This document shows, in pieces, positions 1-11,091 of a DNA stretch of 64,000 bases; position 1 is the stretch's first letter; each line of letters opens with the position of its first letter. The notes beneath the pieces were generated by a model. It worked only from the letters and a program-made list of their open reading frames with translations, did no database searches and was not told the origin of the DNA. Location of the stretch: the NCBI GenBank assembly GCA_013368315.1, contig JAACJM010000028.1:434001-498000 (forward strand). Direction: 5' to 3'. Origin of the DNA: Tetrapyrgos nigripes. Its lineage: Eukaryota > Basidiomycota > Agaricomycetes > Agaricales > Campanellaceae. Both the position numbers and the translations under genes were made by a program.

Positions 1-2258
1 TTGGCTCTGTTTCTGTATGCGTCCAGTAGGGTTCAGATGGGTCATGGGTTGGCTGCACAATGCGGAAATATCAAAAAAAAAAAAAAAGGAACACACATAA
101 TCAGTCAACCTCAAAGAGAACGAGAAGAGGCAAGAGCCAAAATCACATACCCGACTATCCAACGTAGATGCGTTAAACAAATTCCCACTGAAATGTTCCA
201 ATCTCACATGTGTTGATATGGCTTTGTTCCAATGGGCGATGAGAGTTGGTACACCCTTCTTTAGAGCACCAGGGAGAATGAGAGGTTGTTCCTTGATCAG
301 TTTCTTGCAGTGATCAGTTTGTTGGTGGTGTTCATCGTGTTGAGGGCCAATGAACTCGTCAGAGTCTGTCGACGTCATGAAGCACAGCTCCATTGGTCCG
401 TATCCGGGGTTGTCATATACACCACTCAGTGAAGCGAAGGAAGGTGATGGTGGGGTGGGATTAGACGGTCTTGGAAGGGCACGAGTTTGATATTGTTGGA
501 AAGCAGTCTTAACGAATTCCTTTTGGTTGCATTACAAGGTTAGGAGGATCAACACAACCACAGATGTAGCGAAAAAGTAACGCACCGTCTATCCCGGTCA
601 ATAGGTTCTAAACCCAACACCTCATCAGCCAATCTCCACTTGATGATCTTCTGCAAATTCCATCCGTACATGTCATCGTTTGAGAAGACTGCGATACCAA
701 GCTTGGCCGAAGGAAAACGCATTATGGAGGTGTGGTAACCTTTACATAGAAGACCAGTGAATCAGGGCTTCGAATGGGACATGATGATAGTAGACTCACC
801 GTTTGTAGCCCCGTCATGCTATCCACAGAACAAAAATTATTAGCGTTGATTTGAAGATGATATAGTGAGATATTCCTACAGCGATGTACTCTGCGGGGCG
901 GTGTCAGTTTCTGCCCACCACATGTAGGAAGCAAAGACTCATACCATGCCCTCTATACGTCCCTCTCGCCTGTCCACCTCCATAGACTATTAGTGAAAGT
1001 TCTGGGTAATCTCTAGAAGGTACAATGAGCAGAGTTGTCCAATGAAAAAGGTCGTTTTCACTTACGCCTTGGATGTCATGACCGTTATCCCGGAGGAGAC
1101 TTTCTGCAAAACCTCTGCAGGAATGACTTGTTCACCGGTATCAGGGTTTCTACCATCGAGTAAAAGAACCTGAAGCCATCGAGCAGCATCTTTGGCGTCC
1201 ATAATGACGCCTCCTGCTCCGGAAACATCTGTTCGACCATCCGGTTAGAAACACACACAGAAAAATATAGAAGCTGCGAATCTTGCAATTTCCATCTTCA
1301 CTACCGTCTGACCACCAGCTAGAGTACGGCGCTAATCTTACTTTGCCCGTTCCAAAGATATCTTCGGTCTTATTGACACCATCACGACAGAAGCCATCAG
1401 CGAATCTGCCAGAGTTGCGAGCGACGTCCACGGAGTATGTGGTTGAAGTCAAGTTAAGGGGAACAAATATGTTATCCTTGACATAGCGAGCCAAGGGCCT
1501 GGTGAGGAGAACAGCTGGCAGATGCGCAAGAAGAGTGTACAAGTTGTTGTTGTACTGCCAAGTGGAGCGGAATGCGGCAGAAGGGCGAAGGTCGCGCAGA
1601 CGCTGGATCTATGGACCATCGTTGGGTTTGAAGCAAAAGGGAATGAGAAAAGAGTCAAGACTTACGTTGGAAGACGTATTATCTGTCCTCAAGTACATGA
1701 GGTCATGACGAGGAAGGCCAGTACGATGGCTCATTGCATCGACAATTGTTGTCTCAGCTGAAGCAATAGAATCTGCGAGACCCCATTCTGGTACGACATC
1801 CACGATTTTTGTCTCCTAGGTGAGCGGTAAACTCTCGTTCGAGACCAATAAGCCTGCTCCTAGAGCCGTGAAGAGCTTTGAAAACGATGGATTTTGTAGC
1901 TGTATCCAACATGAACGAAATTGACGCGTACCTTTGAATTCGAAGCGATACAGACCAATGAATTCTCTGACATCTTCCCATCAAATCCGGCCAATCCATA
2001 TCCTTTTGTCTCGATCTTCCATTCTCCGTCACCCCTCTGTCTGACTACAGCGACACTAATGCCTCCAGGCGAATTCCATGAACGGAGCAGGCCTTCAATG
2101 AACGAGTCAATGACTGTCGTCAAGACAGGCTTCAAGCTGCCCCCAAGTTGATTGTCTTGAGCCGGCGAACTAATGGGTTGCTGGACATCTTGGCTTTGGG
2201 TACCGAAAGAGAAGACAAGGGAAAGGATAAGCGCTTGGACTACTCGGGGCAATAACAT
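1..2258 (-). pseudogene. Beta-lactamase-family serine hydrolase, decayed copy 1 (3' end outside window)
   Basis: This is a paralogue of the intact gene at 23576-25987, with the same exon plan: 2258-1932, 1875-1666, 1608-1287, 1228-1066, 1012-945, 890-880, 818-800, 739-586, about 528-151, then 52 to beyond the edge. The N-terminus looks like a signal peptide (MLLPRVVQALILSLVFSF). The SxxK nucleophile motif (SNSK) closes exon 1, and the Y-x-N motif is seen as YNN in exon 3. Three lesions are visible. A TAG near 1818 replaces the Trp codon of copy 2. The third intron starts with GC (1286-1285) where copy 2 has GT. The acceptor before exon 9 reads AA (near 529) where copy 2 has AG. Any one might be tolerated; together they argue for a dead gene. 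The family comprises PF00144 esterases/transesterases (LACTB/LovD-like); the substrate is unknown. Confidence 0.75.
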
Positions 2259-2584
2259 GGATGTTGCGATCCGGCAATGGTTTGTCAGGCAGATGAGCGC
2301 CTCAGGGTCGAGACAGGCGAAGATGCCACCATGGGACTAGGGAGGATATACGGAAGGGTTTGATTGAAATCATAGTCGATGTTACACGTCGATGAGTCTT
2401 GGTAAAGGGAATAGTAGTAGTAGTGGTATCGACACGGGCACATGACAAAGTCACGGTGGCACAAACTTCATACACGAGTAACACGACAAGTTATATCGCA
2501 AGTCACACTCAAGTTGCAACATTTAACGGTGCGTGACACTGCGTGCTTTCCAGTGTGCTATTGTCTTCGTCTTCGTCTTCACTC

Positions 2585-4811
2585 ATGGCTGCCCCAGGTC
2601 CCGGTGCAGTTTTTCTTCCTGTCCCGCCAATCATACAAGGCATGCCCGCCTACCCTGCTCCTGCAAACCCGCCTAATAACACCGACATAGGGAGAGCGGG
2701 ACTCTGGAGGGTAACGATGGCCCTCAATAGTAAGGATCCCTTTTCTAGAAAGGCTGGTGCATCTGCTTACATCTTGAAACCTCTTAGCTCCCAACGTCGC
2801 CGACCTGGGAAGAGTCGTGACCTACGCTCAACAACTAAGCAATCCCCAGCTTAACGTTCAAAACCAGCTCGATCAGATAATGACTCAACTCACGAACATG
2901 GAAAGAAGCATCAATACTGTGTCAAATCGCTTGGATAACATGACAGATAGCTTAGACGATTTACTGCAAACCGCCAACGCGGTATGTGTAGCACTCCTCA
3001 GCAATGACGATGAAGTTGAAGCCCAGTGAAAAGTCGGTTTCCCTAGAGCGAACCAGAGCGAATGTGCACCCGCAAATGATCGGGGAAAAAAGAGTCAGAA
3101 AGAGTCCGAGCGAACTAGGTTATACATATGCTAGGTATTGCACTAGATAACTACTAGATAACTGCTAAAGTATGGCTAATTCTCCTTACTTTGTTGTCAA
3201 AGCAACTAGTTCCTATGAAGTTAGGCTAAGTTAGCCAGGTAACTTCACTCTACTTGTCCAACTTATCATTATGTATCCTACGTACTGCGTAGTACAATGT
3301 TATCTACACTGTACAAAGGCATAGCTTCATTTCGTCAACGACTTCGGCAGGTCCCGAGCATCTTAGAAACACTCGACGTCATTCAAGGACTTCGCGCCTT
3401 TCTCTTCCTTCTACCATCACCATTGCCAGTTGACTTCTTCTCTTTCATGTTCGACGCGCAATCCGCCTGGCCAATGCCGTTACCTTCAAAGCCTTACACG
3501 TCTCTGATGTGAACGATGGATGGAATTGGTTGTACAAGTGGGTTTTGTTGTCCGGTGAGTCCTCCGTTGGTCGCGCTACCATCTTTCTCTAACCCGCCTT
3601 TTCCATCAGGTGTGTGCTAGTGGGTATTTGTATTCTGGGTACGTCTCGGACACATTCCTGTATGCTGCCCGCTAACTCCCTGGCCAACGTCGTCGTGATC
3701 TGCAAAGGCGTTTTCTCATCGTTCAGTGAGTCTTCTGTGTCGCGTTATCTTCTTTCTCTAACCCGCCTTTTGCATTAGGCGAATTTGTATGGATATCTGG
3801 GCTCCCGGTGCGTCTTGTATGCGCCACCATATCGTTGCAGTACTGATGGACTTCTTGTGCAGCTATTTTCCACTTTGCAATTGTCCACGTCGAATTTTTA
3901 GGTACCTCTTCGTGGACTTGTACTGAATCCTACTTTCCTCTTCAGGCATTTCCAAGTCATTGTGAGTTCCCTGCAAATGTCCTTCACTTCGTTCACTAAC
4001 TGGTGCCGTTTCTAAGTCTAGATTTTGTATGCAAGTTCAATTTTTCATTTTACAACCACAAGGAGTGTATAGAGAAAGCAGGGAACGAGAACGAACGAGA
4101 ACGAATGAGAGCCATTATACAATGTAATATTAAGTAGAATCAGAGTGAATCAGAACGAACGTGTACATTAATTGGATCAGAACCAGAGTGAGCCAGAGAG
4201 AACCAGAGCGAGCACATCAATTAGTGCACCCTATTCAAACCAAACGGACGAGAGCGAATGAGAGCGAATATACTCAAAATCTTCCAAAAAATGCTCGCTC
4301 GGACTCAGTTTGACTCAATACAGATAATGAGCGGTGCACAATTTTGTAATGAGAGCGAACACAGGCGAATCAGACTGAGCGTCTTTTGAACATTCGCTGG
4401 GGTTCGCTCTGGGCCCATTGACTTTTCACTGGGGTTGAAGTCTAAACATTCCTTTCCTCTTATGATAGTCCCACAACGTCACAAAATTCCCCGATGGCCC
4501 ATCCAAGGAAGTGCCCGTAGACACTACCTTCAGGTTACCCAACGGCGTACGAAAGCCTTGGGGTCAGACATCTGTGAGTGTTCCTTGGCGATCCCAGATG
4601 TTACCGATACCTTATTAAATCCCAGGAGGACTTCCCTCGCCATAACTCAATTGTATTCCCTATCCTCGACAGTCGACAAAGTATCGAAGGACTCACCGCC
4701 AATCAATCCTGGCACTATTTCCGTATCTATGGTGGCACTATGGTTCCTCTGCCAACACATGCACAAAGAGTCCAGTTTATAAAACGGAAAGTGGGATGTC
4801 ACCTGTTGTAG
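2585..4811 (+). CDS. mug135-like C-terminal-domain protein, intron 2 interrupted by a transposon
   Basis: Four exons join in frame to about 209 aa: 2585-2729, 2788-2981, 4469-4573, 4626-4811. The N-terminus is Pro/Ala-rich. The middle (MTQLTNMERSINTVSNRLD) is a heptad-like Asn/Leu coiled coil, typical of this fungal family. The C-terminal block, ending FIKRKVGC, resembles the mug135-like C-terminal domain expanded in Agaricomycetes; its molecular role is not known. Intron 2 (2982-4468) contains a complete 1412-bp transposon. Removing it and one 7-bp duplication leaves a normal 68-nt intron (GTATGT...GATAG). The coding sequence is therefore intact, and whether it is expressed depends on splicing of a 1.49-kb intron. 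The start was chosen as the first ATG of the open frame. The family call comes from memory of similar proteins and is moderate. Confidence 0.6.
3015..3021. repeat. Target-site duplication GTTGAAG, left copy
   Basis: This is identical to 4434-4440 and directly abuts the terminal inverted repeat of the hAT-like element. The seven bases read the same on both sides of the insertion. Confidence 0.8.
3022..4433. mobile_element. hAT-like non-autonomous DNA transposon, 1412 bp
   Basis: The ends are inverted repeats beginning CCCAGTGAAAAGTC. Similarity continues imperfectly for about 45 bp, including a shared AGAGCGAAC motif. The direct repeat GTTGAAG flanks it (3015-3021 and 4434-4440). The CAGTG terminus is hAT-like; hAT elements usually make 8-bp duplications, and an 8-bp reading here has one mismatch. 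Subterminal regions are packed with variants of GAACGAGAGCGAAT. No transposase reading frame is visible. The middle (3297-4030) holds one 71-codon frame and several intron-like stretches. Confidence 0.8.
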
Positions 4812-5053
4812 GTAGAGTTATGGATTTGTGAGTCTGATATTACACTTTGTTACTTGTCATTGAGCTGAACATTCTTTCTCAAAGGCCGGCATTCTCTTGG
4901 ACCCTACCTTATGATAGATTCTGTAGAGTGTAACTATAGTTTTTTTATTATTATTAGTTTTGTATACTTTGTACTGTCATCTTGAACACTGTGCATTTAG
5001 AGACATTTAGAGACATTTGGTAATTGACGCTCTGATCAGATACATATGGGAGT
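4812..5053. other. Intergenic, no gene seen
   Basis: AT-rich 3' flank of the mug135-like gene. It includes a short direct repeat of GAGACATTT around 5001-5018. No coding signal was seen. Confidence 0.5.
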
Positions 5054-5193
5054 TAGTCTCGTACCCAGACGTTACTGAGGGGAAAATTGAGGAACAAATA
5101 ATGAAACAAACAAAAGGTCCAGTTTGTTCGTTATTTGTTCACTATTTGTTCCTCAAATTTCCCCGCGTCGTGTTAACATCTGGGTACGAGATT
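5054..5193. mobile_element. 140-bp MITE with 10-bp target duplication
   Basis: The inverted termini share TCTCGTACCCAGA. The whole element folds on itself through GAGGAACAAATA and TATTTGTTCCTC. The direct repeat ATATGGGAGT flanks it at 5044-5053 and 5194-5203. A 9-11-bp duplication is the signature of Mutator-like elements, so a MULE-derived MITE is the simplest reading. It carries no coding capacity. Confidence 0.8.
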
Positions 5194-5203
5194 ATATGGG
5201 AGT

Positions 5204-7387
5204 GCTGGAAAACAGACACATCTGCCGTTAACCATTACACGTCAAATTGGCAATGTACTCCTAGGTTCTTACTGTCTCTTTAATGCATATGTACAAGCTT
5301 ACGCGGATATTGTCTGGAGAGGAATCAGAGTCGCACGCAGTATCCGCCAACATGCATAACAAACCTAGTGAGGTAATAGCGAAGATTCTCTCTGAGTCCT
5401 TTGACTCCAATCATTCATCGTAGTTTCAGGCCCCTCCGAGTCCTTGGGCAGAGCCAAAGAAGCAGTGGATCAACCGCGGCTTTACATTGGTATTAAGTCA
5501 ACTACAGTGCCACTGTCCAGCAACAATCAAATCGACCTACGTCAACCTTGATTCAAAAAGAGAGTCTAGACTCTATCTCTTGATACGGCCGTAGTATTAC
5601 TATTCGTCTCTGTTCCACCTATTGCAATGCGCTCCAACTGTTAACGTTTACCAATGGTGGAGCCTCCCCTTACCTGCTATCAGCGCAAAGTATTTGCAGT
5701 ATCCGAGAAGTCCGATTGAGATGAGATAGCTTTCGCTCCTTGGTATATCGAACTTGAAGGGACAAGATGAAGAGTAGGACCGCTGGGCTGTATGTGGTTT
5801 TGTAATGATAGACATTGACTGGGATGTCCAACACCGGCGCAAAACGTCGGGCTAGGAACTAAAAATATAATATTTGACGTCGACCACTCTCTTGGTCACC
5901 AATCAGAAGGATACTGCGTAGTCTCTGTTCCGTTGCAGCATCGGGGTTGAAGAAGATAGCATCGAATTCCGCAGTAGATCAGCGAGATCCCAGCTGAGAA
6001 AGTTGAGGATATAAGAGTAATTCCATTTCTATTCAACAGTGACGAGGTATTATTGTCCAAAAGAGTACCGTTTATCTTGTACCACTGGGCCAATTCTCCT
6101 CCCTTGCTCGGCCTTGAAATTGAGGAGCCCCTGTATCTTGCTTGCCATAGTGGATCGACGGCGCCTTTCACACCGTGAACAGCATCAAGAAGAGCCACCA
6201 CATTTGTTTCTGTGATGGAGTCATATGCCTCTGTTGATGCCCGTATCGTTTATAACCTCAATGCGCTGCTGGGACGCCACGAGAAAGACACCGAAGACAT
6301 GCCAATGCCCAAATGAGAATTTCCCCATAAAAACGTCGATCTGCAAGGCGATTGAATCGCCGACTACAGACAGATTGTTATACAACCGCCCGTAGGAAGC
6401 CCGAGCCAGAGCTAGGTGACGACGAACGCATGGCCATGGTATGAATTGAGTCAACAAGGAGTGGTACAATTGCCAGATGCCGTATCAATGATGTTAAAGG
6501 TGATGGTTTCAAGGCTCCTTGGCAAGCTGAATACAAATGTGGTACACGCTCGAAATGGCTCTGATTCGCGGAACGCTGACAGCAGACTGAGCTGGGGCGC
6601 ATCATGAGAGTGAACCGTAAGTCTGGGTGTTCTTTTTGCAGTTTTTGAAGAACTTACCCGCATTGGAGTTTATACGGCCGTGGTGTTTGTCTCGGATAGT
6701 AGCAAAAGCTCATTGAACTGAACCAGAGTCCGAATTCTCCCAACAAAGAAAGTAAATTTGTTGCCAGCTTCTGCGTACGGTCTGTCCGCAGCAAATACGA
6801 GGCTGGAGGCTGGATACTGGCGCCAGTCTAGTGATGGTCATCAGCAAGGCGATTGGTGGAGGGAAAAGAACTGTACTATACCTATCCACTACATTTATTT
6901 ATCAAAACAATACGTTTGCGTTTGAATAGGCAAGCAACTGCAGTTATCTGAGCTCAGATAGACGAGTGGACGCGCTCTAGGGACCTACCCTTGCTAAAGC
7001 ACATAAGCACACTGCTGCATGTCAACTGCTTGCGGTCCCTGAGCCAAAGAACCAAAAAATACCGGTAGAAGAAACCTATGGTTCTAAACTTGAGCGGTGA
7101 CATCTCGTTGCGAAGCACGGGAAGATGTGTGCCCTGACAGGTATGATTGCACGGCACTTTGTAGAGATCCTGCCTTCATACATAAGACACAATGTGTAAA
7201 TGGAAGCAATTCCCTTCTGCTTGCCTTCTTTTTATTCTCGTCCGTCTTTGTTACTAGGAATCGAATCCCGAGCTCACGGGTTGAGCCAGGGCAGGGCAGG
7301 AGTTTGAACTCCTAGGGTGTTCCTATCTCTCTAACTGATCTTCGTTCACTGAGTGAGTAAGGAGTCGTAGAGAGGGATGGTGTATAA
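5204..7387. other. Gene-poor stretch with decayed minus-strand frames
   Basis: Only short frames are present. Two adjacent minus-strand frames (6201-5896 and 6469-6221) look slightly gene-like but lie in different frames, and no convincing splice set joins them. A further minus-strand frame at 6860-6670 also stops early. I recognise no family. This could be an old relic of a multi-exon gene. Confidence 0.35.
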
Positions 7388-7388
7388 A
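7383..7388 (+). promoter_or_regulatory. Possible TATA box
   Basis: The sequence TATAAA lies ahead of the open frame of the multi-pass membrane protein. Its position suits a core promoter, but it is also compatible with chance. Confidence 0.35.
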
Positions 7389-9896
7389 GGATCACAGGAA
7401 AAGGTTGCAGTGGTACGTGGTCAAGCCAAAATCCGCTTATTTCCGAGCTAATCTCTTTTTCATACCACCATGGTCAGAACTCGCGCAATCTCTTCAAGAT
7501 CTTGTGCTCGAAATTGTTGTTAATATTCGCTCTGGTCAACTTTGCAATCCAGCTTCCCTTGCTGATCCAGGTCTCCCTCATCAATCATGACCTCGCCAAC
7601 TCACCATTAAGTTCGCCTTCAGCGCTGGTAGGATCCTGCGGCTTCAGTTTGAGTGTTTTCAACCGAATCGATACGGAGGGTTTCGCGACGAGTATCAATG
7701 AAAAGTAAATTCCTATCTCCCCGTTCGTTTTCTTGTCTGATGTTTCGTAGGCTCAATCAAGACAACGATGCAATTGTAACAATGGTGTATTCCCAATTCG
7801 CAACGTTATTGGTGGTTATCGTGTCTTCGTTCAGCGATTCGTTTTCGCCTTACTTCTCCATATGTTCCTTCATTCTTATCCAAATCATGTGGACTTCCGT
7901 ACAAATCGGTGAAACCGTTAGTCTTCGGAACAGATTGTCCGTTGTGCTTAGTTGTCCTCAATTATTGGACTCGAGGAGATTAGCGATGGAAATTGCCAGA
8001 CTAGCGCTTCTTATTCTTTTCTTGGTGTTGGTGATCGTATTCTGCTGGAAAATACCAAAAGTAAGGTCTTCCTTAGTATGGGTCTCCAAGTCTGACCTTC
8101 TATTATTTTTGACGATAGTTGCTAGCCGATGCAAGAACGCTGACTCGCCATCGGGCGCGTACATTGACGAAGGGAGCGGAAAATTTATTTCACATCTCTG
8201 CCTACCTGTGGATTGGTGTTTCCTTGTTGTTTGCAGCGGGTGTTGATGTGACTTCCATGAGTGTTTCGATGGTTCTTGTGGTGGTGTCGGTAAGTTTAAG
8301 TCCATTCTCATCAAGCGAAGAAGCTGAAGTATCTTTGATCAGCTCTCCGTCACATGGTTCAGACTGGTGAGTTGCGCAGCTCCGTACAAATTGTCGAAAA
8401 GTATCTCACTATTGTTTAGGGATGGCTCTCAATACACCAGCGAAGTCGGTCTGATCCACTGTTATTCTTCCTCGTCGGCATCACTATAATCCTTGTCTTC
8501 GCCACGTCCCGATCGATTATACAGGACTTCTCGTCATGGCCCTTTTACATTGCGTCGTTGGCCTTGTCGATAGTTCTTGCCATTCTTTCGCACGTCGTGG
8601 CGGTATTGGCGATGTGGTACTCAAGGACGAATGGTGACCACCTTGAACGTAAGTCTAAGTGCAGTTTTCTCTCTTTCTGTCAGTGACTCACTCTAAGCTG
8701 CAGTTCCCGAGCGACCCAATGAAACCTCCTTTCTGCCAGTCACGCGACCTTTCTCTAGCAATGCCTTTGCTACACCTCCTAGCAATACTGAAATCCCAGT
8801 GGTGTCGCCTCCGTTTTCACCGCCACCTATTGTACCGCCTTCCATGACGAGACCTGGTTGTGTGCAGTCTCAGGTCATGAACCAGGCCAACCTTAGTGCT
8901 AGTGAAGTCTTACCGCAATCTACCATCTCTGAAGCACTGCGAAACACAGTCAGAATTGAGAGTCAGCTCTCTTCGCCGCCGCCGCCGTCAATAAATCCTT
9001 CAACTCGCCCTAGCACATTTGCTACGCGGCCAAACGGCTTGGCACAGACTTCTGTGATGCGTCGTCCCAGTGGAAGACGTGAACAGGACTCTTCAATTGA
9101 TCAGACGGGATCTGTCAGCGCCAGTCAAGCTGTACCTTCTACCCCTCCTTTGCCCTTTTCACTTCCGTCTCTATCACCACCCACACCTTTAACTCTGCTT
9201 CCAGTTCCTCCACCCCCGCCTCTTATCATCCTGCCTCTCATTGTCCCTCCACCCCCATCTCTGCCTCAACCAGATTCGCCAACAAACTCTGACGCAAGCT
9301 CACAGCGACCAGCCGTTCCTTCACAAACCATATTTAACCCACCATCACGTCCTCAGACGCCACCATCTCAGGCCAACACCACCATACCTCCTTCTTCCTT
9401 CCGATACTTTGGCTCATCATCATCATCATCATCATCATCGAGACGAACCAGTCGTGCACCCCCTGACGTGCCCGTCTCTCCTACCCGACGTGATACCCTC
9501 GCAAGTGATGTCAGCTTCGAGACATTACCCTCCTACCGTTCTCGTTCCAACACACCGGTCACATCAGTCCCGCCACAATTACCTTTTTCCTTCAATGTTC
9601 CACCTTTACCTCCACTTCCACCCAATTACCCTTCCCTACCGTCCACACCTGCCCAGTTCCTCACTAGGAGACCGACGAACTCAAGTGTGAGGACGTTTGC
9701 TACGCTGCCTAGCTATCGGTCCATGACGACGCCAACGGGGTCGGATTCTGGTTCAGAGACAGGTGATTTTACGGAATCGAGCGATGACAGGGAGCTGCTG
9801 AGTAGGGAGGAGGAACAGTTACCCATAAGCAATGGGAGAAGATCGTCGCAGAGGTCGATCATGTCTGTCCCGAGATCCACAAGGTCCAGAAGATGA
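7388..9896 (+). CDS. Multi-pass membrane protein with Pro/Ser-rich cytosolic tail
   Basis: Six exons keep one frame: up to 7704, 7751-8060, 8119-8289, 8343-8366, 8420-8648 and 8704-9896. Exon 4 is only 24 nt and codes LSVTWFRL. About seven or eight hydrophobic segments are visible, for example LLLIFALVNFAIQLPLLI, LALLILFLVLVIVFCW, and WPFYIASLALSIVLAIL just before the last exon. The final exon of nearly 400 codons is a low-complexity Pro/Ser/Thr tail with poly-Pro runs and a Ser run coded by a TCA repeat near 9414-9440. The start is not resolved: an ATG in a good context (CCACCATGG, 7470) is out of frame with the first membrane helix, so a small upstream exon or a frame change may be missed. 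I do not recognise the family; a receptor-like role would be a guess. Confidence 0.6.
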
Positions 9897-10603
9897 TTGG
9901 TTTTGGATTTGACACCCTTCATGCGTGATGTTGAAAAAAAGTTTCGGTGAGACGATATGTATCGAGACTGCTTGTATGTCTATGTATGTCTATGGGCCAA
10001 TGCTACTAGGGCAGTATTTAGGTACTCAGATCCATAGCACCCCGGCCTGTTTGTTACGACTGTTCATGATTTTGTGTGCTACTAGTATCTATGCTATTGT
10101 ATTTATACGCTGTACTTCTGTCGTTGTTCAACGTATCTAGTTACCATGGTTTCATACCTCAATTTTAATTTAAGATCTCAAGAGGCTTGTAAGTTGTAAC
10201 CGAAGGTTTGAAGATTCTCTACGAACAGTCTGCCCACATATACTCAGATCATATTAGCTACGACCTCTTCCATTCAGGGCTTCAAGTTGAAGTTCTCATT
10301 CGCGATGAATAGTCTTTCTCTAGGGTCTGCTATCTTGCCTGCCAAACAGGTTGGATTACTATCTGATACGGCTCTCAGTCACCTTCTGACTCGGCGAAGC
10401 ACCATGCTTTTTTCTGTAGGATTCTTCATGAGTCGAGATTATGACTCGGTATTTTCTCGAGGCCTGACTCGATACCGTGTTTTCCATCAAGCTTTCCGTT
10501 GCTTCCCTGCACTTGAAGACCAAGTAAAAAGTTACCGAAAGCTCCGAAAAGCCGGGAAAAGTGGGGAAAAGTCGATTTGCCGTTTTATTGATGTGGGGTT
10601 TTG
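9897..10603. other. Intergenic
   Basis: A 3' flank followed by a 105-codon frame (10287-10604) with no recognisable features. No supported gene. Confidence 0.4.
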
Positions 10604-11091
10604 AATGACTTCGATTTGGCTATCAAGCTCCCCATTACTGGTGTTCCTTCTTCTTTTCTGCGCACAGGAACTAAGCCATTCCTCAGCAAAGACCTTCTCG
10701 ATCCGAAGTGGAACCAGGGTCACTTCTATAGGCATGACCTTGAGTCATTGTTCTAGTAAGTATGTCATGCTGATCCTGTGCTCGCAGTATGAGTTGAAAG
10801 ACTCGACAGCACAAAGGATGAAACAGGAACGGCGGAAATATGACTCCTGGTTCTCTGCAGTATGGACTTCGCAAAGAGGCGGTCGAAAAGGCAAATGAGC
10901 CTTTCGACGAGCCTGATCCAAAGTCGCAGTTTGATTGGCATACTTTGAACGGTAACGTCACTTACGAGAAGTTTGAAAAAGTTCTCAGTACCTTTGGACC
11001 TCGAAACAAGCGGGTGAAGTTGCAGCAGCGATACCTCAACCAGCATGTTCCTAACCTCAATGATGCTGACTTCGAGCCACCCAAAAAATAA
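10604..11091 (+). pseudogene. FunK1-type fungal protein kinase, C-terminal relic
   Basis: The reading GVLNDFDLA followed by GTKPFLSKDLL and YRHDLESLF matches the DFD loop and the later HDLES motif of FunK1 kinases, a family expanded in Agaricomycetes. The frame then breaks at TAG-TAA (about 10754). It continues in a second frame (YELKDSTAQR...KYDSWFSA) and then in a third, 10840-11091, which ends with VTYEKFEKVLSTF, a typical FunK1 tail. No splice arrangement rescues all three parts. The N-lobe and the catalytic HRD region are absent upstream. It is a truncated and frameshifted relic, related to the one at 15290-15640. Confidence 0.65.

Noticed and set aside
3297..3512. 71-codon frame in the transposon as a possible transposase remnant
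   Set aside because: No hAT dimerisation or DDE-like features; too short to assign.
7258..7290. GGAATCGAATCCCGAG, resembling a tRNA T arm
   Set aside because: No acceptor, D or anticodon arms could be built around it on either strand.
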